A program made the translations under genes and the position numbers. From Bradyrhizobium retamae (GTDB lineage Bacteria; Pseudomonadota; Alphaproteobacteria; Rhizobiales; Xanthobacteraceae): 64,000 nucleotides of DNA. Positions within the stretch are counted from its first letter, which is position 1, and each line of letters begins with the position of its first letter. The DNA lies in assembly GCF_001440415.1 (NCBI RefSeq), contig NZ_LLYA01000214.1, positions 62,001-126,000 on the forward strand, read 5' to 3'. Below the pieces are notes generated by a model, which was given only the letters and a program-made list of their open reading frames with translations, ran no database searches and was not told the origin of the DNA. Below, one piece after another: positions 48,601-57,115 of the stretch.

Positions 48601-50145
48601 ATGAATGCAGCTTCCGACCCGGGCCCGGCTCTGCTGGAAGTGCGGGGCCTGAGCAAGAGTTTTGGCACGCTGCGGGCTCTGCAGGAGGTGGATTTCACCT
48701 TGCGGGCCGGTCAAATCCACGCGCTGCTCGGCGAGAACGGCGCAGGCAAGTCGACGCTGATCAAGGCGGTGACCGGTGTCTTCCCGCGCGATGCCGGCAT
48801 TGTCAGACTCAGTGGGAGCGAGGTTGCGCTGGGCTCGGCCAAGGCAGCGGTCGATGCGGGGATTGCGACCGTCTATCAGGAGGTCAATCTGCTCCTGAAC
48901 TTGTCGGTGGCGCAAAACCTTTATCTCGGCAGGCAGCCGACGCGGTTCGGTCTGGTGCGAGAGGCCGAGATGCGCCGGAACGCCACCGCGCTGCTGGCCG
49001 AGTTCGATCTGCATATCGACGTCGCCGAGCCGCTCGGAACTTATTCGATCGCGGTTCAGCACATCACCGCGATCGCCCGCGCCGTCGACCAGTCGGCGCG
49101 CGTGCTGATCCTCGACGAGCCGACCGCGAGCCTCGATCGCCACGAAGTCGAGATCCTGTTCGCGGTGATGCGCAAGCTGGCCACGCGCGGGATCGGCGTC
49201 GTCTTCGTCACGCATTTCCTCGATCAGGTCTATGAGATCTGCGACCGCATCACGGTCCTGCGCAATGGCCGGTTGATCGGCGAGCGGAAGACGGCCGAAC
49301 TGCCGCGGATCGAGTTGATCCGCATGATGCTCGGCCGCGAACTCGCCGAGACGACGAGTGAGCGCGCGGCAGCGCAGGTGCGGACAGCGGGGGAGCTCTG
49401 CGCGCGCTTCGAGGGTTACGGCAAGGCCGGCTATGTTGCGCCGTTCGATCTCGCGCTTCGCCGCGGCGAGGTGGTTGGCCTGGCCGGCCTGCTCGGATCG
49501 GGGCGCACCGAAACCGCGCGGCTGGTGTTTGGCGATGAGCGCGCCGATAGCGGCAGCGCCGCGGTCGATGGCAAGCCGGTCCGGCTGCAATCGCCGCGCG
49601 ATGCAATTGCCCATGGCTTCGGCTATTGCCCCGAAGAGCGCAAGACCGAGGGCATCATTGCTGACCTTACCGTGCGCGAAAACATCGTGCTGGCGCTGCA
49701 GGCCAAGCGCGGCCTCGCAAAACCGCTGTCCCGCTCCGAACAGGACGAGATCGCGATGCGGTTCATCCGCCTGCTCGACATTCGCCCGCCGGAGCCGGAG
49801 CGGCCGATCGGGCTATTGTCGGGCGGCAACCAGCAGAAGGTGGTGCTCGCCCGCTGGCTCGCCACGGCGCCGCGCGTTCTGGTGCTGGACGAGCCGACCC
49901 GCGGCATCGATGTCGGTGCGCATGCCGAGATCATCCGCCTGATCCGCGAACTGTGCGACGACGGCCTGGCGCTCCTGGTGATTTCTTGCGAGCTCGACGA
50001 GATCGTGACCTATTCCGACCGGGTGATCGTGCTGCGCGATCGCGCCCATGTCGACGAGTTGGAAGGGGAAGCTATCGACATCTCCAACATTCTTGCGGCG
50101 ATCGCCGCTAGCAGCACCATTGGCGCGGAAGTCGGGCAAGCCTGA
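48601..50145 (+). CDS. ytfR: Sugar ABC transporter ATP-binding protein (two ATPase domains)
   Basis: 514 residues from the ATG at 48601 (GGGAG upstream); an in-frame ATG at 48541 would read through the hairpin. Two ABC domains in one chain, as in the RbsA/XylG class: Walker A GENGAGKSTL in the first, GLLGSGRTETARL in place of Walker A in the second, and signatures including LLSGGNQQKVVLARWLA with LDEPTRGIDVGAHAEI. It powers YtfT and YjfF. Its TGA overlaps the ytfT ATG (TGATG at 50143-50147). Confidence 0.94.
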   Translation: MNAASDPGPALLEVRGLSKSFGTLRALQEVDFTLRAGQIHALLGENGAGKSTLIKAVTGVFPRDAGIVRLSGSEVALGSAKAAVDAGIATVYQEVNLLLNLSVAQNLYLGRQPTRFGLVREAEMRRNATALLAEFDLHIDVAEPLGTYSIAVQHITAIARAVDQSARVLILDEPTASLDRHEVEILFAVMRKLATRGIGVVFVTHFLDQVYEICDRITVLRNGRLIGERKTAELPRIELIRMMLGRELAETTSERAAAQVRTAGELCARFEGYGKAGYVAPFDLALRRGEVVGLAGLLGSGRTETARLVFGDERADSGSAAVDGKPVRLQSPRDAIAHGFGYCPEERKTEGIIADLTVRENIVLALQAKRGLAKPLSRSEQDEIAMRFIRLLDIRPPEPERPIGLLSGGNQQKVVLARWLATAPRVLVLDEPTRGIDVGAHAEIIRLIRELCDDGLALLVISCELDEIVTYSDRVIVLRDRAHVDELEGEAIDISNILAAIAASSTIGAEVGQA

Positions 50146-51140
50146 TGCCAAGCATGATGCGAAGACTGCTGCAAAGCCGTGGCCTCGCCCAGATTATCGC
50201 CTTGCTGGTGATCCTTGCGATCGACCGTGCGGTCTCGCCGCAATTCTTCGATCTGCGGATGCAGGACGGACGCCTGTTCGGCAGCCTGATCGACGTCTTG
50301 AACCGCGGCGCGCCGGTCGCGCTGCTTGCGCTCGGCATGGTGCTGGTCATCGCCACGCGCGGTATCGATCTGTCGGTGGGAGCGGTCATGGCGATTGCCG
50401 GCGCCATTGCCGCGAGTTTGGCGGACGCCTACGGCCTGCCGCTGGCGCTTGCCGCCGCGCTCGGCGCCGGATTGCTGTGCGGGCTGTGGAACGGCTTTCT
50501 CGTTGCGGTGCTCGGCATCCAGCCGATCGTCGCCACTCTGATCCTGATGGTGGCGGGCCGCGGCGTTGCGCAGCTCATTACCGAGGGGCGGATCGTCACT
50601 TTCACGGCGCCCGATCTGGTCTGGCTCGGTAACGGCGCCGTGCTCGGCGTGCCGACGCCGGTCGTGGTCGTTCTCGGCATGCTGGTTGTCACCGGTGCGG
50701 TGGTCCGTGGCTCGGCGCTCGGCCTGTTGATCGAGGCGACCGGCGGCAACGCAAGGGCCAGCGAACTGGCGGGGATCCGCACCCGCGGCATGATCCTCGC
50801 GGTCTATGTCTGGTGCGGCCTGTGCGCGGCGCTTGCCGGCGTTATCGCTGCCGCCGACATCATGGGCGCGGACGCCAACAATGCCGGGCTCTGGCTCGAG
50901 CTCGATGCCATTCTGGCCGTCGTGATCGGCGGCACTTCGCTGTTCGGCGGACGCTTTAGCCCGGTGCTGGCGATGGTCGGCGCGTTGATTATCCAGGCCA
51001 TGAACACCGGGATTTTGCTGTCGGGCTATCCGCCGGAGTTCAATCTCCTGGTCAAGGCGGCCGTCGTGTTGATCGTCCTGCTGCTGCAGTCGCCGCGCTT
51101 CGCCAGCGCCGGGGCCGTGCTGTGGAGGGCGCAACAATGA
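50145..51140 (+). CDS. ytfT: Sugar ABC transporter permease
   Basis: 331 residues with eight to ten hydrophobic segments. It carries the RbsC-type core: ALGMVLVIATRGIDLSVGAVMAIAGAIAAS near residue 60-90 and LDAILAVVIGGTSLFGGRFSPVLAMVGALIIQAMNTGILLSG toward the end. One of two different permease subunits that together form the channel. Start overlaps the ytfR stop and its own stop overlaps the yjfF ATG. Confidence 0.93.
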   Translation: MPSMMRRLLQSRGLAQIIALLVILAIDRAVSPQFFDLRMQDGRLFGSLIDVLNRGAPVALLALGMVLVIATRGIDLSVGAVMAIAGAIAASLADAYGLPLALAAALGAGLLCGLWNGFLVAVLGIQPIVATLILMVAGRGVAQLITEGRIVTFTAPDLVWLGNGAVLGVPTPVVVVLGMLVVTGAVVRGSALGLLIEATGGNARASELAGIRTRGMILAVYVWCGLCAALAGVIAAADIMGADANNAGLWLELDAILAVVIGGTSLFGGRFSPVLAMVGALIIQAMNTGILLSGYPPEFNLLVKAAVVLIVLLLQSPRFASAGAVLWRAQQ

Positions 51141-52120
51141 GGCGGCTGCCGCCGGTCGCGATAACGGCCATCGTTTTCGTCGTCGGATTTGCGCTCTGCA
51201 CGGCGCAATTCCCCAATTTCGCTTCCACCCGCGTGGCGGCCAATCTGCTGACCGACAATGCCTTTCTCGGTATCGTCGCCACCGGCATGACCTTCGTGAT
51301 CATTTCCGGGGGCATCGACCTGTCGGTCGGCTCGGTGATCGGCTTCACCACCGTCTTCGTCGCGCTGGCGATCGAGCGCCTCGGCGTGCCGCCGCTGGTC
51401 GCCTTCGCCGCGATCCTCTTGCTATGCGCCGCGTTTGGCGCGGCCATGGGCGCTATCATCCACGTCTTCGACATGCCGCCCTTCATCGTCACGCTGGCCG
51501 GCATGTTCCTCGCCCGCGGAGCCAGCTTCCTGATGTCGACGGAATCGACGCCGATATCAGCGCCGCTCTATTCGACGGTGTCGGATTTCGCCCTGCGGCT
51601 CCCCGGGGGAGGCCGGCTCACCGCCATTGCCTTGATCATGCTCGCCGTGGTCGCGGCGGGCGCCGTGCTGCTGCATTTCACCCGCTTCGGGGCCAACGTC
51701 TATGCGCTCGGCGGCAGCCGCGCGACCACCGCGCTGATGGGCATACCGGTCGGATCGATGACGGTGCGCATCTACATGCTGTCGAGCGTGCTTGCGGGGC
51801 TCGCCGGCATTGTGTTCTCCTTCTACACTGCGGCGGGCTACTCCTTGTCCGCGGTCGGCGTCGAACTCGATTCGATCGCGGCCGTGGTGATCGGCGGCAC
51901 CTTGCTGACCGGCGGTCAGGGCACGGTGGTCGGCACGTTGCTCGGCGTGCTGATTCAGGGCCTGATCCAGACCTACATCAATTTCGATGGAACCTTGTCG
52001 AGCTGGTGGACCAAGATCGTGACCGGTATCCTGCTTTTCGCTTTCATCGCGCTGCAGCAGGCCATGCTCGATATCGCCCGCCGCGCCGGCCCCCGTAAGA
52101 CAGGAGTTCTCAAATCATGA
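51137..52120 (+). CDS. yjfF: Sugar ABC transporter permease
   Basis: 327 residues from the ATG at 51137, which overlaps the ytfT stop (ATGA). RbsC-type core: ATGMTFVIISGGIDLSVGSVIGFTTVF and LDSIAAVVIGGTLLTGGQGTVVGTLLGVLIQGLIQTYI. Partner of YtfT. Its stop overlaps the start of the GntR gene, so regulator and importer are made together. Confidence 0.93.
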   Translation: MRRLPPVAITAIVFVVGFALCTAQFPNFASTRVAANLLTDNAFLGIVATGMTFVIISGGIDLSVGSVIGFTTVFVALAIERLGVPPLVAFAAILLLCAAFGAAMGAIIHVFDMPPFIVTLAGMFLARGASFLMSTESTPISAPLYSTVSDFALRLPGGGRLTAIALIMLAVVAAGAVLLHFTRFGANVYALGGSRATTALMGIPVGSMTVRIYMLSSVLAGLAGIVFSFYTAAGYSLSAVGVELDSIAAVVIGGTLLTGGQGTVVGTLLGVLIQGLIQTYINFDGTLSSWWTKIVTGILLFAFIALQQAMLDIARRAGPRKTGVLKS

Positions 52121-52896
52121 CCTCCCGGCTTGTCGTCATCCCGACGCGGCGCGCGCATTCCAACCACGCCGAGGTCGCCCGCAGCATCGGCGTCGACATC
52201 ATCGCGGGGCGTTACGCCGAAGGGGTCCGCCTTCCGGGCGACGCCGAACTCACGGCGATGTTCGGCGTTTCCCGGCCGGTCTTGCGCGAGAGCGTCAAAA
52301 CCCTGGTCGCCAAGGGGTTGCTCACCACCAAGGCGCGGGTCGGCACCGTTGTGCGCGAGCGCGGCGCCTGGAACATGTTCGACGCCGATGTGCTGGCCTG
52401 GCATCTTGATGCCGGCATCGACCGGCGCTTTCTCAACGATCTCGCCGAAATCAGGCTCGCGGTCGAACCGCGCGCTGCCGCGCTGGCGGCAGCCCGGCGC
52501 TCGGAAGCCGACATCGCCGAACTGAACCGGAGCATGGAGCGGATGCGGCGTGAGGCTTCCGACTCCGTCGGTTTTGCCGACGGCGATCTTGCCCTGCATC
52601 TGGCCGTCGCCAACGCGTCTGGCAATCTGTTCATGCGCTCGATCGGCAACGTCATCGAGGCGGCATTGCGCGCTTCGTTCCTGCTCAGCGCCCCGGTCGA
52701 AACGCAGGACCGCGAGACCGTGCTGCTGTGGCATCAGCGCATCGTCGGTGCGATCGCCAGCGGCGATGCCGAGGCTGCCACAGCAGCCATGACCGAGGTG
52801 ATCCACAACGGATTACGCCGTCATGAGGACGTTTCGCCATCGTCCGGCGCCGCGCCTGCGGTCTCCGCGGTGGTCGAACCTGGAGAGCAATCATGA
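52117..52896 (+). CDS. GntR-family regulator (FCD subfamily) of the sugar operon
   Basis: 259 residues. Winged HTH at about residues 18-80 (GVDIIAGRYAEGVRLPGDAELTAMFGVSRPVLRESVKTLVAKGLLTTKARVGTVV) with the FadR-type FCD domain after it; FDADVLAWHLDAG is typical of regulators of aldonate or hexuronate catabolism. The FCD histidines (DLALHLAVANASGN, LLWHQRIVGAIASGD, VIHNGLRRH) are kept. ATGA overlaps join it to yjfF and to the dehydrogenase gene. Likely ligand: an aldonate or keto-deoxy intermediate. Confidence 0.92.
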   Translation: MTSRLVVIPTRRAHSNHAEVARSIGVDIIAGRYAEGVRLPGDAELTAMFGVSRPVLRESVKTLVAKGLLTTKARVGTVVRERGAWNMFDADVLAWHLDAGIDRRFLNDLAEIRLAVEPRAAALAAARRSEADIAELNRSMERMRREASDSVGFADGDLALHLAVANASGNLFMRSIGNVIEAALRASFLLSAPVETQDRETVLLWHQRIVGAIASGDAEAATAAMTEVIHNGLRRHEDVSPSSGAAPAVSAVVEPGEQS

Positions 52897-53825
52897 ACCC
52901 GCTTCGCGTCGCCATCGTCGGCTTCGGCAAGATCGCACGCGACCAGCACGTGCCGGCGATTGCTGCAACCGACGGCGTGGAGCTGGTCGCCGTCGCGAGC
53001 CGCAATGCCTCGCTTCCCGGCGTGGCGCATGCGGCGACGCTCGATGAGCTCCTGCGCGACGGTCCGCCGATCGACGCGGTAGCGCTTTGCACCCCGCCGC
53101 AGGTTCGCCAGGCGCAGGCGACGATGGCGCTTGCCGCGGGCAAGCACGTGATGCTGGAAAAGCCGCCCGGCGCCACGGTGGCTGAGATCAATCCGCTCGT
53201 GACCGCCGCGAGGACCGCGCGACGCACGCTGTTCGCCACATGGCACTCGCGCTTCGCTCCGGCTGTCGAGCCTGCGCGGCAATTGCTGGCCGGCCGGAAA
53301 GTCACGGCTGTCCAAATTGCCTGGAAGGAAGACGTGCGGGTCTGGCATCCCGGACAGGCCTGGATCTTCGAGCCGGGCGGGCTCGGCGTGTTCGACCCCG
53401 GCATCAACGCGCTTTCGATCCTGACGCGTATTTTGCCGCAGCCATTGTTCGTGACCTCGGCCGATCTCGCGTTCCCCGCCAATCGCGACGCGCCGATCGC
53501 CGCGACTCTTGCACTCAGTGACGCGCAGGGGCTGAAGATCACGGCAGAGTTCGACTTCCGCCAGACCGGCCCGCAAAGCTGGGACATCCATCTCGATACC
53601 GACGGCGGTCCCGTCACCCTGTCCATGGGCGGGGCAAGATTGAGGGCAGAGGGCAAACAAATCGTAGATGCCGCGGACGCTGAATATGCCGGGCTCTATC
53701 ACCGCTTTCGCGAACTCGCCGCAACCGGCGACAGCGACGTCGATCTTGCGCCGCTGCAACTCGTCGCCGACGCGTTCCTGCTGGGGCGCCGCCGCACGGT
53801 TGAGCCATTCGAGGACGAGACATGA
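52893..53825 (+). CDS. D-galactose/L-arabinose 1-dehydrogenase (Gfo/Idh/MocA family)
   Basis: 310 residues. N-terminal Rossmann fold VAIVGFGKIARDQHVPAIAAT, the EKPPGATVAEI motif (normally EKP), and the substrate domain with ATWHSRFAPAVEPARQL and VWHPGQAWIFEPGGLGVFDPGINALSIL. These match the sugar 1-dehydrogenases that oxidise D-galactose or L-arabinose to the lactone with NAD(P). Followed directly by mutarotase and lactonase genes, so the three enzymes make up the upper oxidative pathway. Confidence 0.9.
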   Translation: MNPLRVAIVGFGKIARDQHVPAIAATDGVELVAVASRNASLPGVAHAATLDELLRDGPPIDAVALCTPPQVRQAQATMALAAGKHVMLEKPPGATVAEINPLVTAARTARRTLFATWHSRFAPAVEPARQLLAGRKVTAVQIAWKEDVRVWHPGQAWIFEPGGLGVFDPGINALSILTRILPQPLFVTSADLAFPANRDAPIAATLALSDAQGLKITAEFDFRQTGPQSWDIHLDTDGGPVTLSMGGARLRAEGKQIVDAADAEYAGLYHRFRELAATGDSDVDLAPLQLVADAFLLGRRRTVEPFEDET

Positions 53826-54952
53826 ACACGCTGTCGCGCGTGGCGCGCTCCCGCTTTGGTGTCCTGCCCGATGGCAGCGAAGTCGAGCGCATCGTCTTGC
53901 AATGCGATGGCGGAATGGAAGCGCGCATCATCACCTATGGCGCAAGCCTGCAGGCCTTGCTGGTGCCTGACGTCGCCGGACGTCGCGACGACATCGTGCT
54001 CGGTCACGACGCCTTCGAGGGATATCTCGCCCGGCGGCAGTTCTTCGGCGCCACCGTCGGGCGTTACGCCAACCGTATCGCCGGCGCGCGCTTTGTGCTC
54101 GATGGCACTGAGGTGCAGCTCGCGGCCAACAACGGCCCCAATGCGTTGCATGGCGGGCTGGAGGGCTTCGATCGCCGCAACTGGCGGATTGCCGGGATCG
54201 AGGACGGAGACCGTCCGGCCGTAACGCTCGCCTACACCAGCGCCGATGGCGAGGAGGGATATCCCGGCGCGCTCGACGTAGAGGTGACCTGGCGTCTCAC
54301 CGGGCCGATGGAACTGTCTCTCGACATGACGGCGCGAACCGATCGTCCCACCGTGGTCAATCTCACCAATCACAGCTTTTTCAATCTGGCGGGTGCGTCC
54401 GGCCAGAACGTCCTAGATCATCGCCTCACCGTGGCGGCGGATCACTTCCTTGCCGTCGATGCCGGCGCGATCCCGCTGCCGCAGCCGCCCACTGCGGTTG
54501 CCGGTACGCCGTTCGACTTCCGTACAGGCATCGAGATCGGCGCGCGGATCCGCAACGACCATCCGCAGCTCCGTCTTGGCCGTGGTTATGATCATAATTT
54601 CTGCCTCGCGCCGCCAAGTGGCGAGCCTCGCTTCGCCGCGCGGCTCGCAGCGCCAGCATCCGGCCGCGTGCTCGAACTGTTCACCAACCAGCCCGGCCTG
54701 CAGGTCTATTCCGGAAACTTTCTCGACGGCTCCACCGCTGGAAAAGGCGGCCGCCTGTATCGGCAGTCCGATGCGATCTGCCTCGAGCCGCACGCGTGGC
54801 CCGATACGCCCAACCGGCCGGACTTCCCGACGGCACGGCTTTCGCCGGGCGAGGTCTATCGCCATTCCACGCTGTATCGCTTCATGCATGCGATCGAGGG
54901 CGCAATCGGGACACAATCCGCGGTAGAGTTGCCCGGGGAGAGCGGGCGATGA
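53822..54952 (+). CDS. galM: Aldose 1-epimerase (mutarotase)
   Basis: 376 residues. GATVGRYANRIAGARF, NNGPNALHGGLEGFDRRNW with the acid histidine, LTNHSFFNLAG with the second histidine, GYDHNFCL, and YSGNFLDGS are the GalM landmarks; the catalytic base glutamate is in CLEPHAWPD. It interconverts alpha and beta anomers so that the dehydrogenase receives the right one. ATGA overlaps link it on both sides. The ~25-residue head extension is short and ordinary. Confidence 0.93.
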   Translation: MNTLSRVARSRFGVLPDGSEVERIVLQCDGGMEARIITYGASLQALLVPDVAGRRDDIVLGHDAFEGYLARRQFFGATVGRYANRIAGARFVLDGTEVQLAANNGPNALHGGLEGFDRRNWRIAGIEDGDRPAVTLAYTSADGEEGYPGALDVEVTWRLTGPMELSLDMTARTDRPTVVNLTNHSFFNLAGASGQNVLDHRLTVAADHFLAVDAGAIPLPQPPTAVAGTPFDFRTGIEIGARIRNDHPQLRLGRGYDHNFCLAPPSGEPRFAARLAAPASGRVLELFTNQPGLQVYSGNFLDGSTAGKGGRLYRQSDAICLEPHAWPDTPNRPDFPTARLSPGEVYRHSTLYRFMHAIEGAIGTQSAVELPGESGR

Positions 54953-55851
54953 TTGGTGGTTGCAAAAAGGAAGAGGTGCCGACGACAGTTCTCTGCAGCG
55001 AGCGGTGCCATCTTGGCGAAGGGCCGACCTACGACGTCGCCACCGATACCGCCTGGTGGTTCGATATCATCGGGCGCCGGCTGTTCGAGGCGCAGCTCGA
55101 TACCGGGCGGACCACGATCCATTCCCTCGGTGTGATGGGCAGCGCGCTTGGGCGGATCGACGCGCATCGCCAGTTGCTCGTCGCGGATGACGGTCTCTAT
55201 GTCCGCGATACGACGGAAGGACGGATGACGCTGTACCGGCCGCTGGAAGCCGACAATGCCGCGACGCGTTCGAACGATGCACGGGTGCACCCGTCCGGCA
55301 CCTTCTGGGTCGGCACCATGGGCCGCCAGGCCGAGCGCGGACTGGGCGCCATCTATGCGCTGCATCGCGGCGAGCTATCGCGCCTTTATGATCACATCAC
55401 GATTCCCAACGCGATCTGCTTCTCGCCGGATGGGACCGTCGGCTATTTCGCCGACACCAGTGATAACGTGCTGTTCCGCGTCGAGCTCGATGCGGCGACT
55501 GGCCTGCCGCGCCGAGAGCCGAGCGCGCTAGTTACCCGGCGGGGCGGCGGCGGCATCGACGGTGCGGTGGTCGATGCCGACGGGCTGATCTGGAACGCAC
55601 GCTGGGGTGGCGGCTGCATTGACGTCTACAGCCCTCAAGGCGAGCATCTGCGCAGTCTCCGCGTTCCGGCACGGCAATCGAGTTGTCCCGCTTTTGTCGG
55701 CCAAGATTTTTCGCGCCTGCTCGTTACCTCGGCCTGGCAGGGGATGGGGGAGGACGCGAAACGCGCCGACCCCGATCATGGCCGCACCTTCCTGCTCGAC
55801 GTTGCGGCGCGCGGCCGCCCCGAACCAGACGTCAAACTTGCAACGGCTTGA
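54949..55851 (+). CDS. SMP-30/gluconolactonase-family sugar lactonase
   Basis: 300 residues from the ATG at 54949 (ATGA overlap with galM). Six-bladed propeller of the SMP-30/LRE family: CHLGEGPTYDVATDTAWWFDI with the metal glutamate, RSNDARVHPSGTFWVGTMG with the metal Asn, IPNAICFSPDGTVGYFADT, and GGGIDGAVVDADGLIWNARWGGG with the catalytic Asp. It opens the galactono- or arabinono-lactone to the acid. The aldonate dehydratase that should come next is not adjacent. Confidence 0.92.
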   Translation: MIGGCKKEEVPTTVLCSERCHLGEGPTYDVATDTAWWFDIIGRRLFEAQLDTGRTTIHSLGVMGSALGRIDAHRQLLVADDGLYVRDTTEGRMTLYRPLEADNAATRSNDARVHPSGTFWVGTMGRQAERGLGAIYALHRGELSRLYDHITIPNAICFSPDGTVGYFADTSDNVLFRVELDAATGLPRREPSALVTRRGGGGIDGAVVDADGLIWNARWGGGCIDVYSPQGEHLRSLRVPARQSSCPAFVGQDFSRLLVTSAWQGMGEDAKRADPDHGRTFLLDVAARGRPEPDVKLATA

Positions 55852-55949
55852 TGGAGGAATACGAGGCGCGGCACAAACGCGCAGAGCGACTGAGTTTCGA
55901 GAACCGCAGCCAGCGGTCTGAAAATCCAGGAATCACAGATCCTCGGTGA
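55851..55949 (+). CDS. Possible 32-aa coupled peptide
   Basis: Its ATG overlaps the lactonase stop (TGATG, 55849-55853) and a TGA follows at 55947-55949. The product begins MEEYEARHKRAERLSFENRS and is very charged. Translational coupling is the only support. It may be a spacer between the lactonase and chvE. Confidence 0.25.
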   Translation: MEEYEARHKRAERLSFENRSQRSENPGITDPR

Positions 55950-55964
55950 TCAAGGGAGAGAAGC

Positions 55965-57038
55965 ATGATTAGTCTGAAAACCACACTGTCGGCCTTGGCG
56001 CTGGCAGCGACCATGGCCACGACGGCGGTGACCGGCACGTTCGCGCAAAGCAAGGGGACTGTCGGCATCGCGATGCCGACCAAATCGTCGGCTCGCTGGA
56101 TCGACGACGGCAACAACATCGTCAAGATCCTGAAGGAGCGTGGCTACGGCACCGACCTGCAATATGCCGAGGATGACATCCCGAACCAGCTCTCGCAGGT
56201 CGAGAACATGGTGACCAAGGGCGCCAAGGTGCTCGTGATCGCGGCGATCGACGGCACCACACTGTCCGACGTGTTGAAGCAGGCCAAGGCCAAGGGGATC
56301 ATCGTGATCGCCTATGACCGGTTGATCCGCGACACGCCCAATGTCGACTACTATGCCACCTTCGACAATTTTCAGGTCGGCGTGCTGCAGGCCCAATCGA
56401 TCGAGCAGGCGCTGGGCTTGAAGGAAGGCAAGGGGCCCTTCAACATCGAACTGTTCGGCGGCTCGCCGGACGACAACAACGCTTACTTCTTCTACAACGG
56501 CTCGATGTCGGTGCTGCAGCCCTACATCGACAACGGCAAGCTGGTGATTGGCAGCGGCCAGAAGGGCATGGACAAGGTCTCGACGCTGCGCTGGGACGGC
56601 GCCACCGCCCAGGCGCGGATGGACAACCTCCTGAGCGCGTTCTACGGCCGCAAGCGGGTCGACGCGGTGCTCTCGCCCTATGACGGCCTCTCCATCGGCA
56701 TTCTCTCGTCGCTGAAGGGGATCGGCTACGGCAGCGGCAACATGCCGATGCCGATCGTCAGCGGCCAGGATGCCGAGGTGCCGTCGATCAAATCGATGCT
56801 GCGCGGCGAGCAGTATTCGACCATCTTCAAGGACACCCGCGATCTCGCCCGCGTCACCGCCGACATGGTGGACGCAGCCCTCAGCGGCAAGGAAGTCACC
56901 GTCAACGATACCAAGACCTACAATAACGGCGTCAAGGTAGTACCGTCCTATCTCCTGAAGCCCGTCGTCGTCGACAAGAGCAACTGGGAGAAGGTGCTGA
57001 TCGACAGCGGCTACTACAAGCGTTCGCAGATCGACTAA
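55965..57038 (+). CDS. chvE: Multiple-sugar-binding periplasmic protein
   Basis: 357 residues; signal peptide MISLKTTLSALALAATMATTAVTGTFAQ. The mature protein follows ChvE: GTVGIAMPTKSSARWIDDGNNIVKILKERGYGTDLQYAEDDIPNQLSQVENMVTKGAKVLVIAAIDGTTL is the N-lobe, and LFGGSPDDNNAYFFYNGSMSVLQPYIDNG lies in the hinge area. ChvE binds galactose, arabinose, glucose and sugar acids for uptake by GguAB and, in Agrobacterium, also signals to VirA. AAGGGAGAGAAG precedes the ATG. A strong hairpin follows the gene. Confidence 0.93.
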   Translation: MISLKTTLSALALAATMATTAVTGTFAQSKGTVGIAMPTKSSARWIDDGNNIVKILKERGYGTDLQYAEDDIPNQLSQVENMVTKGAKVLVIAAIDGTTLSDVLKQAKAKGIIVIAYDRLIRDTPNVDYYATFDNFQVGVLQAQSIEQALGLKEGKGPFNIELFGGSPDDNNAYFFYNGSMSVLQPYIDNGKLVIGSGQKGMDKVSTLRWDGATAQARMDNLLSAFYGRKRVDAVLSPYDGLSIGILSSLKGIGYGSGNMPMPIVSGQDAEVPSIKSMLRGEQYSTIFKDTRDLARVTADMVDAALSGKEVTVNDTKTYNNGVKVVPSYLLKPVVVDKSNWEKVLIDSGYYKRSQID

Positions 57039-57046
57039 AGAGGGAT

Positions 57047-57074
57047 GGCGGCGCCGGTCATCGCCGGCGCCGCC
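57047..57074 (+). promoter_or_regulatory. Intercistronic hairpin between chvE and gguA
   Basis: GGCGGCGCCGG (57047-57057) pairs perfectly with CCGGCGCCGCC (57064-57074) around a 6-base loop, 8 bases after the chvE stop. No T-run follows. It likely keeps the binding-protein message more abundant than gguAB. Confidence 0.75.
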
Positions 57075-57115
57075 ACCTGCCCGTATCCGACCGCAGACAA
57101 GGACGTGATGGCGCG

